Positions 10,108 through 20,706 of a stretch of 29,076 nt of DNA are shown in pieces. The first letter of the stretch is position 1; each line of letters starts with the position of its first letter. The DNA comes from Trachelipus rathkii. Taxonomy: Eukaryota > Arthropoda > Malacostraca > Isopoda > Trachelipodidae. The stretch lies in NCBI GenBank assembly GCA_015478945.1, contig JABUQX010065543.1:15001-44076 (forward strand). The letters are read 5' to 3'. The position numbers were made by a program, and so were the translations under genes. A model generated the notes under the pieces. It made no database searches, was not told where the DNA came from, and worked only from the letters and a program-made list of their open reading frames with translations.

Positions 10108-10541
10108 GCTGAATCCAAAAATTATATTGGTGTTTGTCTACAAGGTCCTCCAGTTTTGCCACCATTCATATGAAAACTAAAATGCACTAAATATTTTTTT
10201 TATCATATCATATATGAAAAACTGCTGCATCTTTTTTTATTATTTGTCCTGTCAATATAAAATTTTCACAGCATATATACTTGGGAAAGACGCACACATT
10301 TTATTTAGATAATCTGTTTGTATTTCCAACCGTTTTGTCTCTGTTCACGGGAAAAATATTTTTTGCAATTTTTTTTCCATGTTTACATGTGAATAGTGTC
10401 AAAACTTGGACCTGACACAAAAAACAATCATTTTTGAATTCTGCATGAATAAACATGTAAGAAATTGTATTCTTTGTCTTGGGACAAATTCTATTGTTAA
10501 AGTTATTTATGTTCTTGTTTTTTTAAATTTGTTGACCTGTG

Positions 10542-10542
10542 A

Positions 10543-10604
<62 letters not shown>
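10542..10604. repeat. (ATT)n microsatellite, about 20 units
   Basis: A nearly perfect ATT run at the outer right end of the inverted pair. It is the counterpart of the interrupted run at 9087-9122. Confidence 0.95.
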
Positions 10605-10605
<1 letters not shown>

Positions 10606-11098
10606 AACCAGGATAAAAATTAAAGTCTGATTTCGAAGTGATGGATATCAGAATATTATGCCAGGTTCTGTTTCTTTGTGAATATTCCCCAATTGAAAAT
10701 AATTTTAATTCTTTTAAATATGTTGAAGGGTTTAGAATTTTCTTTCGTTAGAGATGTTATACAATAGTTTGAATGAGGGAGATAATAGGAAACGTATTAG
10801 TAGTGTTTTGCTCGAAACAGACTATCTGGTAGAGAGTTGAAGAACCACCAAGCAATGATGAGAAACTGCAGGAGCTCAATTGTTTTGTAAAGTGAGCATC
10901 TGTGGTTTCTTGTATGAGGCTGTGGTAGACCTTTTGCGTTTGTTAGACCATTTAAACAATTATCCTTTTAACTTTGTAATCAGTAAATGTGTATTTGGAA
11001 AACAAAGAGGTCTTTTCGTAATACTTTGGGAGTTCATGAATTTATTTTTTTCAAATAGTTTTTTTTGGTCGATCTCGCCGTTTATTATCAAGTAATCC

Positions 11099-11343
<245 letters not shown>

Positions 11344-11926
11344 CCTAGTTAAACTTGCATTAATGTAATTGGAACAAATATAGAAGCTTTAGGTACTAAA
11401 AGATAATACCTAAAAAGAGTGAAGTTAAACTATTTTCCACTCTTGGTAATGTAAGAGTGGCATGTGGGAAATAAGATATCTTTCCTTCTTTTCATACCAT
11501 GTCGGTTAGGAGCTACTTTTATTAACAGTTGACAGTAGTCATAATTCTGCAACAGAATTTTAGCACAATTTTTATTGGAACAATATTTAAGATTGAATTT
11601 CACAATTCTATTGAATAATGAATGTTCCCTCTTAAAATTTTATAAATATTTGATTGAATAATAATAATTGAAGATAAAATATGATATCCTTCAGACTTTG
11701 AACGAATTTGCTATTAGGATGTTCAACAAATTGGAAGATTTGATTTTCATTTTTTTTTATATATATTGCTTTATTGAATAACAAAAATTAAGTACGGTTA
11801 TAATTTCAAAATTGTTTAATATTAAATAAAAATGTTTTAAATGTTTCTAATCTTACTTCCCTTAGCTTTGACGCAAGTTGCATTTTGATATTACTAATTA
11901 CCTTGCTTCTTGTTTCTTTCTCATAG

Positions 11927-11995
11927 GTTGATACAACAGATAAGTCAAGCGCCGTCAACAACAACAATTGTGAATTAGCGCCAGACGAAGTTTAG
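11927..11995 (+). CDS. Terminal coding exon with stop codon, same gene
   Basis: The exon begins after a strong polypyrimidine acceptor (tgtttctttctcatag), continues in phase 0 and encodes VDTTDKSSAVNNNNCELAPD plus EV before TAG at 11993-11995. With the two upstream exons this gives 118 residues: a coiled coil followed by an acidic, asparagine- and serine-containing tail. The three exons all join in phase 0 without a stop, which is the main evidence that they belong together. The asparagine run matches an AAC/AAT repeat in the DNA. The C-terminal -DEV could resemble a class III PDZ ligand, but this is too short to rely on. The gene is unidentified. Confidence 0.68.
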   Translation, partial: VDTTDKSSAVNNNNCELAPDEV

Positions 11996-12420
11996 TGCTT
12001 GTGATTTTCTTTCCTAGTCTTTTTTTTTTTTTTTTTTTTAATTGTATTTTTCTGTTATTGTGATTTTTTTAAAAAAAAAAAAAAAAGCGAAAACCTGGGT
12101 TACCTTTCTTGTTTTCTTGACAATTTTAATGTATGTTTCATCGTTGAAACTTCTTTTTTTTTTTCATTAGCAGTACCAAGTATGTGCGTCTCGCCTTTCC
12201 TCTAATGCTAATAGTAGTGATAAAATAACAATCGCGTGATTTATTTTTCCCCTGTTTGTTTGTTTGTGTTATAATTACCCCCTGTAGTGTTTGTTTAATT
12301 GAAATAACGTCGTGCAGCAAGCGGTATCGATTGCAGGGGATTTTGTTTCTAATGGTGCTTCGTAAATTAATGTTATAACTATGCTCTCAAAATAAATAAA
12401 TTTTTTAAGTGTTTCCTATT
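11996..12420 (+). other. 3' untranslated region of the coiled-coil gene
   Basis: Follows the TAG stop. It contains a T20 run (12020-12039), a T7 run followed by A16 (12064-12086), and overlapping AATAAA signals at 12391-12400 (aataaataaa), followed by a T-rich/GT element (ttttttaagtgtttcc). Cleavage at around 12410-12420 is inferred. The AAAAA at 12071-12086 is genomic and could cause internal priming of oligo-dT cDNA. Confidence 0.55.
12391..12400 (+). terminator. Overlapping polyadenylation signals (AATAAATAAA)
   Basis: Two overlapping AATAAA hexamers about 400 bases after the stop codon, followed within 20 bases by a T/GT-rich downstream element. In so AT-rich a region the hexamer arises often by chance, so support comes mostly from its position. 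Confidence 0.5.
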
Positions 12421-15169
12421 ATTATATTAATTATTATCAAAGCACAATTACTCTATTTATATATTATTATCTCTCTTATTATTATTATTAGTTAATTAAA
12501 TACCCGTGAAATATTTTCAATTTGATATTATATTACTATAGAACTGCAAAATACATAATGGTTATGCAAAAGATCTTGTGACTGATTGTTAAGTTAAGGT
12601 ATAATTTATTGGTTGTTTTTTTTTCTTTAATTAATTAATACTTTTAGCTATTTAAATAATTTTTCATTATTTTATGTAAATTTTAATGTGGGGAATTATT
12701 TTTAGCTACACAGAGTATTAGGTATATATATATATATATATACTGGTATTTAAGGGTGAGGATAATGACACCATCAATTATAATAGGTTAAAAATATAGA
12801 TTCACGAATCTCACTAGTATAATATAGTATCACACCTTATATTAACGGGAATATTAATTATATGTAAAATTGGCCTATAGACCAATTTAATATATATATA
12901 TCCATTAAATAGAGAATATTATATGTGAGATAGCCATACTTACTAGGGGTACGATTAATACCTATTATCAGATAGAAATATAAAAAACTAGGCTACTATG
13001 AAAAGTATGCTAAGAATATATATAGGGTATTTAGTATTAGGATAGTTACTATAAATTACCGAGGTGTATACTAGTATAAGTGAATTCCTAGATTCCTTAT
13101 AATTATATCTAGCTCACAGTGAGGATCAATATCATTACTTATATATTAAATTATTGCTATAGAATAAACTTTATATTAATGCTAGAAAAAAATAAAAAAT
13201 ATGTCTGGACTCACTATATAGTATAGGCAAGTAAATAATAAGATATATGTGAGAGTGAGCTACTACTATAGACATAGTGCACTGCGTGGATAGGAGTACG
13301 GAGTTTCCCTCTATAGGTGAAGCAACCGTGAGAATATTTAGGTTCGTGATTATGTAATACCTCATATAATATACTTCGATATATAGCGTGACTATATAAT
13401 TTTATTAATTGAAGATAATATATATATCTATATCAATCTATATCTATTTAGTTGTAATAAGTTTAATAAAATATTTGAAACGCAATTTAATTATATTTTT
13501 TTATACATTCTTGGTGCTATATAAAAATTAATTTGTTTTTGTTAGTAATTATTTTATAATGCACCCCTGCGTCGTTAGAATATTATATATGATTCAAATA
13601 CGTAACTTTGATGGTGCAATGTCAGTTTCTTGTATTCACGAAATGACAATACGAGATAAACTTCTCACTAAGTATGGCCAACACAAATAAGAATATTCCT
13701 CTTCCATTGCGGGCTCTACATATATCTTCTAGACTATCCTCCCCCCACCTTGCGTGTCATACACATATTACCCATCTTTATTATATTATTGTTTATAGCT
13801 CGTTTACGTTTTGAATTAGTATTTGATATTATATGATTTTTATTATATCTCTTCACAATAGTTTGTAAGTTTAGTGGTCGTCAACCTTTCAATATGCTGT
13901 GCTGTCAATGTCAGTAAATTTTTAGGATTTCAAATTGTGAAGATGAATATTGTAGGTAGGATTATTGGTTTGGATACTATATTCACGCCACTCCTAATGA
14001 TTAATTTTCTATTATCTTAAATTAAATTAAATAATAGCAAAGCTCTTTTTATTTGTATTTAGACTTTGGGTATTATTGTATGGCATTTATTTAGACATCA
14101 TAATTATTATTAATTTATCTTATTTATAGAGATTCAAAATAATAGTTGTGTTCCTTGAGCATTACCATTCTTTGACTCCATGGAATATGAGGTTTTCACA
14201 ATTTGGTACATGAGAGTATCCTAGTTTATTGAGTAACTTTTTAGATGAACGTCATTGTTAGTTAAGAAATGATGTCATATAATCAAGGTTTGGATCGACA
14301 TACATTTTTCTCTTATACACTATAGAGAGGCTATCTGATTTTTGAAGACGTTTAAATTTAATTGTATACTTCAGATAGAAAATTGGTACTGACATTTGAC
14401 TCATGATACATTTATACTATTACACAGTAAATGTTGAATGTCTTTTTTGTTGTAATTTATCATTCAATATTTTATTTTTTTGTCTTCTTTTTATATTTTA
14501 TTATCATATTTATTTTTATTTGGATATTTCATTGAACAAGTATGCACATATATAATGGATTGCGCAATCACGCGTATATGGCCATAATTTCATAGAGAAT
14601 GCTCTGATATACTATAGTAGACTATATTTATTTAGATTATTATAATCTAATCGTAAATATGTAATAAAAGTAGCGCAGGAAACGCTATAATAATTTATAA
14701 TTTTCAATGTAATTTGATTAATAATTATATTATAAATCCAAAGTTTTTTTGTACCAATTACGTAAAAAATCAATTAAGTCTTGTTTGGTCACAGTATTTT
14801 CTACTACATTTATATGTTTATTATTAAAGTTCACACTGCCATCACGGCTTAGCCCTTATTATAAGCCACTTTCCATATTTACTTGTAGTGTATAAGTTAT
14901 ATTATTAGGAGGATTAAAAAGTGTGGGTGAGTTAATAAAATAGAGTGTATCATAATTCATTATATTGACTTATTATGGTTTCCATATAATTAGAATTGAT
15001 ATGTATAGTTTTTATTTCCTTAATCTAGTACATATAATGTAACCCGATAGGATATTATATGAGTGATTGTTTGATAAATTGATATGTAGTAAGGGAGATT
15101 ACCTCGTATATGTTTTTTATTAAGTGCGTATAAGATAAGGTGAGGGATAGCTAGTGTATTGTTGTTATA
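12421..15169. other. AT desert, nothing recognised
   Basis: Extremely AT-rich, non-periodic sequence with short TATA runs (for example 12722-12742). I checked both strands for splice-bounded exons, LINE motifs and inverted repeats and saw none that hold up. A short open run around 14135-14210 (reading VVFLEHYHSLTPW) is isolated and unrecognised. Confidence 0.5.
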
Positions 15170-15334
15170 ATGCAGGGTTTAACAAATGAAGGCGAAAACC
15201 CATCTCTACTGAACAATTATATATTCAAGGGGAGTCAAGAAGTAAAATCTGAATACAGCAAATTTTACGTTTTAAATGCGAATGTGAATCATTCTGAAAT
15301 GAGGGATTTGCTTTTCACGAAAATGATTAGATAA
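15170..15334 (+). CDS. Small ORF or last-exon-like island in AT desert, unidentified
   Basis: ATG at 15170 opens 54 codons ending in TAA at 15332-15334. It is noticeably less AT-rich than the several kilobases around it. The peptide starts MQGLTNEGENPSLLNNYIFK and ends EMRDLLFTKMIR. The bases before it, 'ttgttataatgcag', also look like a weak splice acceptor, so this may be a terminal exon beginning at 15176 rather than a free-standing ORF. No family is recognised. It could also be a chance frame or a transposon relic; 54 codons without a stop is unusual at this base composition but not decisive. Confidence 0.3.
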   Translation: MQGLTNEGENPSLLNNYIFKGSQEVKSEYSKFYVLNANVNHSEMRDLLFTKMIR

Positions 15335-16632
15335 TTGTGATATAAACGATGTATTTATTTGGATATATAATGTACTTAATCTAATTTAAGTTGTTTAATA
15401 TAAATTAATATTAATCACTCATACATAATAATTTCATTTAGAATAGATATATCGCTTGAGTATACTCTTTTGAAGATAATGAGTAAGTTTAATTACATAG
15501 ATGTTATATAAAATAAACACAAGTTGAGTGTTATTCACTATATATATATTAAGTACATTTAAGTATCACTAAGTACATAAAGAAATAAAAAAACTGCATG
15601 TTTATAATAGATAAAGATCAAATATCTTAGTAAACAGTGATATTATACAAATGCCAATAGTGTGAAAAATTAAATAATCCTTATACTTTACTGCATTTAT
15701 AGTACTATTTGAACAACGTATGTGAGAAGCTAGGTATATAATATATACTATTTAAATATTTAATTATAAGTACCACCTACTTCTCAAAATATAATATCCA
15801 ACCCAATATACTCCTCCTACGGGGGGAGAAGAAGTGTTATTTTTATGTATTATATATTTATTGAGAGAGCTGGACTCACTCACGACTAAATCAAAAAGGC
15901 ATATATATTGCCGTATACCCTCATTAGGTAGATGCACTAACTCAAAAATATATTAGTGCGCCCTCATATATATAAGACTCACTAATTATTATACGTAATA
16001 TATAATATATATAAATATATATTAAGCCTTTACAAAGTATATATAACTCATATAATGTTGAAATACCACCTTATTAGATATAGTAACTCATAAAAGAGTA
16101 TACTATAATATAACTACAGTTGAATATCATATACCCTCGGGTTAGTATTAAGGAATATATATCGTTTAGAATGTGATTGATAGTAATAAATATATACTAT
16201 ATATACAATAGTATAGTAATAGTATTCAACAAGTAACGTCATCTAAATAATATCTAGAGAAAAGTGTATTTATTCAAATGACAGATCTTGTATGCTGTTA
16301 CTCAAACAAACTTATGGTAGTTTATTAGTTACTACAACATGATACTGCATGAGTACAAGAGTGCGTCACTAATTTATGGATTTTATGAAATATTTCAAAT
16401 TTATTAGCAAAAATATTGTTGGTGAATTTTATTAAGAAACTGTCCCTCGAAGTAAACACGAATTATCACTAGCTTGTGTGACTTACCATTTGTTGTAGTG
16501 ATAATTTATATATTGGAATAACTAGATGCGAGTAAATGGGGGGTGGGAAATGCTATGCTTCTTAGGGGAAGAACACAAAGATTGGATTGTGAGCCCTGAG
16601 TTTTTTATGTTCTTAACCAGTTTTTTTTTCAG
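15335..16632. other. AT desert, nothing recognised
   Basis: TA-rich sequence with no supportable ORF on either strand. A GC-richer scrap at 15811-15835 (ctcctcctacggggggagaagaa) has a small inverted repeat but no assignable role. Confidence 0.4.
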
Positions 16633-16697
16633 TGAAAATGATTAAATGGAGCGTTAGTATAAGGGACGGTGATCTCTATGAAGGAAAGTTCTTTTCA
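16633..16697 (+). CDS. Exon-like island bounded by good splice signals, unidentified
   Basis: A T9-C-AG acceptor ('ccagtttttttttcag') precedes 65 bases that are open in one frame (two bases, then 21 codons reading KMIKWSVSIRDGDLYEGKFF and S) and end at a gtaagc donor. The peptide has balanced composition, unlike random frames in this AT-rich stretch. It does not link in phase to any other exon I could find, and I do not recognise it. It may be an internal exon of a second plus-strand gene. Confidence 0.32.
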
Positions 16698-17577
16698 GTA
16701 AGCTCTCTTTACCTTTATTGATTTTTCTCTCTTTTTAAGTAATTGCAGTATATTCGGGGAGTGCTTATATTATAATATAGAACTCCTTATTTAATGTGTT
16801 ATTTAATATGTTATTTATTACTATCATTATTAGGTTATTATGTCAGCAATTAATTGTAATTTATATTTTATTGAATTATGATAGCCTTCTTCACATTTGT
16901 TACTTTTTTCCATATATTCTCTGTTAATAATATTTCTGATACTTATATATATTTTTTACCTTTTTTTGTTCAGATTTTCACTTATACGCATTTATTTTAT
17001 TTATTATATTGACATTATTACTTTTATTTTATTTATTATTATTTTTTCCTCTATATATTTATATTATTTTTATAGGGGATAATAATTAATTATTGATCTT
17101 CATGCTATGGATGTATTATTTGAGAATTTAATGGCTCACTCTATTATTTTTTATTTGTGTGAGTGAGGTCTTGCATCACTCATCAGTTTGCTTTATGGAC
17201 TGTTATTTTTATATTTGAGTAAAAGGCTGTCCAATCAATTGTTTTGTGGGTTTAATGGATTTTTTAAAATTAATATATAGTAATTAAATAGTATTTACCA
17301 GAGTAATATAAAGTATCTTATCATTACAGTGACATCAGATTTACTTGTAATGAGTGAGAGTGAAATAATCCTCAGAATACAGCGTGCGCGGTCTATTGTT
17401 TCAAAGTGTTATTAAACTAAGGTCTTGAAAGTATGAGGTGTTGGTGATATATAATAGATATAATATGAGCTTCTAAGGAAATGTTCTTTGAAAGAGAATC
17501 GGGATTCTTAGCGGATAACGGGTATAATATTATATATAAGATATATTCAGGGTAGTAGTATTAATGACTATTAGGTG
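16698..17577. other. AT-rich, nothing firm
   Basis: The T-rich ORF at 16897-17082 is low-complexity. A weak exon-like stretch after 'cattacag' at 17330 is open in one frame for about 27 codons but lacks a good donor and has no partner exon in phase. Confidence 0.35.
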
Positions 17578-17690
17578 AATAGTCATATATATAATAGTAG
17601 TAGTATATATTATATATATAATAGTATTATATAGTATATTATATATATATAATAACCTATATTACTATATAAAAATATATATATATATAA
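17578..17690. repeat. TA-rich block
   Basis: Imperfect (TA)n with TAG interruptions. Confidence 0.85.
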
Positions 17691-18534
17691 AATAGATTTT
17701 GTTTGCTTTATGTTAACACAAATTTGCAAGTGTGGTAGGTTCTGTAGTTTCATTTTACTAATTGAAATAGTGATTGAATTGAGTAATGTTATATATATGC
17801 ACAATAAATATGTTTTAATTTAGACGAGAGACGAATTAGATCTATATGATTATTATATTAGTATTCAATCATTAAAATTATTATTAATCTTATTTGATTA
17901 ACATGTAGTTTGATTTCATAGTTGACTTGACAGCAATTTCATTCTTAATTGTTCTGATTATAAAATTATTCAGGGAAAATGTTTAAGTTGGATTGAGAAA
18001 AAATTAGAGAAAGACCATTAGACCAGCTTTGAATGAAGGATAATTAGTGTGTTTACAAAATGTTTAGTTTTATTGGCTTTTCAAATGAAAGATAATTATA
18101 TAGTTATTAATGTAATTAGATATGCTTTGAATTATAATTTGATTTATTATTTATTTAATTGTTATTATTATTATTATAAATTTATGGAATATAGTTAGAA
18201 ACCTACTTTCTTATCTTTTTATTCATTAAGTTAGTTCCTTAATATTATCTAATATTACAATTATTATTATTATTATAGTATATTTTAGGGAATTTTTTTC
18301 TGAAAAATTTGCCCTGTGTAAAACACTTATCCATGAGAGTGCCTTGTTGTTCGTTAGCGAAATTTTTAAAATCAGATGATAAAAATCAAATTTTAATCGT
18401 CTTAATGTTCATAGTCGTCTTATATATTACTTAAAGTCTTTTATAGTCTCAAGTTTTTGGATAATACTCGTTTTTATAATGATAATACATAGTAAATTGG
18501 AACAATTTTAGAATTTTTTCATTTATATACGGAC
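17691..18534. other. AT-rich, nothing recognised
   Basis: Contains short TTA runs (about 18160-18175, 18258-18276). No exon or transposon motif was supportable on either strand. Confidence 0.4.
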
Positions 18535-18870
18535 CGGTTATAATTATATAATTATACTATATATTATTATATAGTCATATATATAGTACTCTATTATATT
18601 GTATATAATAATGGCTTATCTATGCCCGTGTATGATATACATGTAGTTAGGGTGTATTATTAATACATATATATATAATATATATATATTATACTATATA
18701 TAATATATATATATATATATTAATAATTATTATATATATATAATATATATTATATATTATATATATAATATATAATATTAAGTATATATATATATTATAT
18801 ATTATATATATATATATTATATATAGTATATATATTAAATATATATTATAATATATTATAATATATATAG
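18535..18870. repeat. TA-rich block
   Basis: About 330 bases of imperfect TA, with a 60-base more complex stretch at 18600-18660. Locally palindromic, as any TA tract is. Confidence 0.85.
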
Positions 18871-19140
18871 TTTAATATGTTTGCTAAATTTAACTTTACA
18901 ATAACTTTATATAAATTTTTTTATTTAAAGTGGATTGGGGTTTGTTTATTCAAAAAGTCTTTCATTTTTCTTATTTTACAATAATTTAATTTTTCCTTTA
19001 TAGACTGGTTAAGTTTTTGTCCAGAGATTAATTTTTGAGCTTTAAGCAACCTATCTTAGAGCATTTTTTCATACATGACAGTAATTATAGTTATAGGTAA
19101 TTTAGTCTTAATATTAATACACTTCATTTGTAAAGAATTT

Positions 19141-19425
19141 TAATATATATATATAAGGTGATTAATATTATATTATATATATATTAATATATATATAATT
19201 TATATATATATATATATATTAATATATATATATTAATAATATATATAATAATATATTATAATATATATAATATATATATTATAATATTATTATATATTAT
19301 TATATATTATATTTAATATTATGATTAATTATATATTAATATTTTAATATATATATATATATTATATATATATATACTGTACATAGGGAAATTCTTATAT
19401 ATACATACTATATATAATATATATT
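19141..19425. repeat. TA-rich block preceding LINE copy 4
   Basis: Imperfect (TA)n and ATT sequence that runs directly into the TTTC/TTC run (19424-19442) at the 3' end of the LINE copy. Confidence 0.85.
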
Positions 19426-19436
19426 CTTTCTTTCTT

Positions 19437-20706
19437 CTTCTTTATGCTACCTTCTATTTCCCAAGAATGGGAGTAAGGTGCGTGACGAGCATGGGAAAAA
19501 AAAAGGCAGTAGAAGAACATGACCAAAGTCAAAAAGAAAGCCCAGAGCCTTACCGCCCCTCAGTACCAATTTAATTGTGAGAACTGATCGCTGGTGCACG
19601 TTCAGAAAATCCACTCAAGATCGCATGTGGATCATACAACAGCGAATGATGGACCCTCACTATGGTAGATTCGTCAATGTAAGGGTTCATCCTTGGCCCA
19701 GGTGGGCCACAACTATACCCCCTGACAAAGCCCCGCATTCACTCCTGTTATACATCTTTCTTCTCCTCTCCCAAACTCACATTTCTCTCCTTCCCAAATT
19801 CGTTTGACTCAATCCCCTTTTTCTTCGTCTCCCAGCCGGTCGGTTTCCCAACACACTCGCCACTATAACTCCGCTTAACCAACCGACTATCATTCATCCT
19901 TTCCATATGACCAAACCATCTCCCATTATTTCATTTTTCTCTCATTTACCCCTTTCTTCACACACCAACTTTCTAATAAGTTATTCATCATGTTTATCAA
20001 TTCTCACGACTAGCACTCCCCTAAGAATTGTATCTGAACACATTGAACTTTAAGATCTATATAACTGTTATTCCAGACCATAGTCTCACTACTATACAAT
20101 ACACAGGTAACAATACACTCATGTAAGATCCTAGCACAACTCAAGACTTAGTCCTTTCCATTCACCAAAGTTTAATTGCACCAGCCACCTTCCTCCTATT
20201 CACAACTTTCCTACTACACCGCATCATCCGTTCCCTTCTCATACCAACATATACCCAAATATTTAAACTCACGACACTTGTTCCGCTGCTCACATCTAAC
20301 ATAACTTCACACTGAGGACTGTCCTCACTCACAACATAACCTGGCAAATCTCTCTGCCAATCCTCTTAAACTCTCTTCAGATTCGCACATCAGAACCAAA
20401 TCATCCGCATATAAAGTTAGGGCACCCTCCACTCCTCTCCATTCTCCATCATTCCTAACACCTTCCCCTGCCATCCCCTACCTCTAACGCTTTCATAACC
20501 CCATCCATATAGCAATTGAATAACAAGGAAACATAACACATCTCTCCCTCCGCTATTAATTCTAAACAATCACCATTGACACCATTTATTCTTAACAACA
20601 CAGCTTCACTATCGTCATACATACTTTTGATTCCATTCAGAGCCTACACCAACACCATATATTTCACAAACACCTGCCATGAAGCTTCCCTATTAACTCT
20701 ATCATA
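19437..20706 (-). mobile_element. RTE-like LINE, 3' half (copy 4), interrupted at 20706
   Basis: Collinear with copy 2 from its 3' TTC-rich end. It shares the gggagtaag/gggggtaag box, the 'caccctcactatggta...gggttcatcc' block and, read on the minus strand, the C-terminal RT segments. The catalytic motif YADDLV is intact here, encoded by the complement of 20394-20411, unlike in copy 2 (one-base deletion) and copy 3 (substituted). A stretch at 20347-20162 reads KVVNRRKVAGAIKLW, the conserved region after the RT. Many single-base indels break the frame. The alignment to copy 2 stops abruptly at CTCTATCATA (20706) and resumes at 22424, showing a later insertion. Confidence 0.8.
20394..20411 (-). 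other. Intact YADD reverse transcriptase active-site motif
   Basis: The complement reads TAT GCG GAT GAT TTG GTT, giving YADDLV, the metal-binding motif C of reverse transcriptases. It is an anchor for identifying the surrounding decayed frame as RT. Confidence 0.8.

Larger units (their letters stand above)
9123..10542. mobile_element. Long inverted duplication (fold-back pair) of a repeat unit
   Basis: The left arm (9123-9489, resuming at 9895 to about 9970 after a hAT-like insertion) is the reverse complement of the right arm (10542 down to about 10020). By eye the match is close to 80 per cent, with matching blocks such as 'aagacaaagaata', 'cttacatgtt', 'gacactattcaca', 'gtaaacatgga', 'ggttggaaatacaaacaga' and 'atatatgctgtgaaaatt'. 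Near the outer end the right arm carries about 35 extra bases. Each unit is edged by ATT runs, and the right unit appears to have short inverted ends of its own (cacaggtcaacaaa versus actggtgaaacaaa). No coding capacity. It is likely two copies of a non-autonomous DNA element in tail-to-tail orientation; a foldback transposon is the alternative. Confidence 0.8.

Noticed and set aside
11987..11992. C-terminal -DEV of the coiled-coil gene as a PDZ ligand
   Set aside because: Three residues fit a loose class III pattern by chance too often; no supporting context in the window.
13171..13365. Minus-strand ORF of 64 codons
   Set aside because: AT-rich chance frame with no motif, splice support or composition change.
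18535..18870. Possible replication origin, cruciform or CRISPR-like array in the TA blocks
   Set aside because: TA tracts are self-complementary by nature. There are no regular repeat-spacer units and no associated genes, so no CRISPR array or origin can be claimed.
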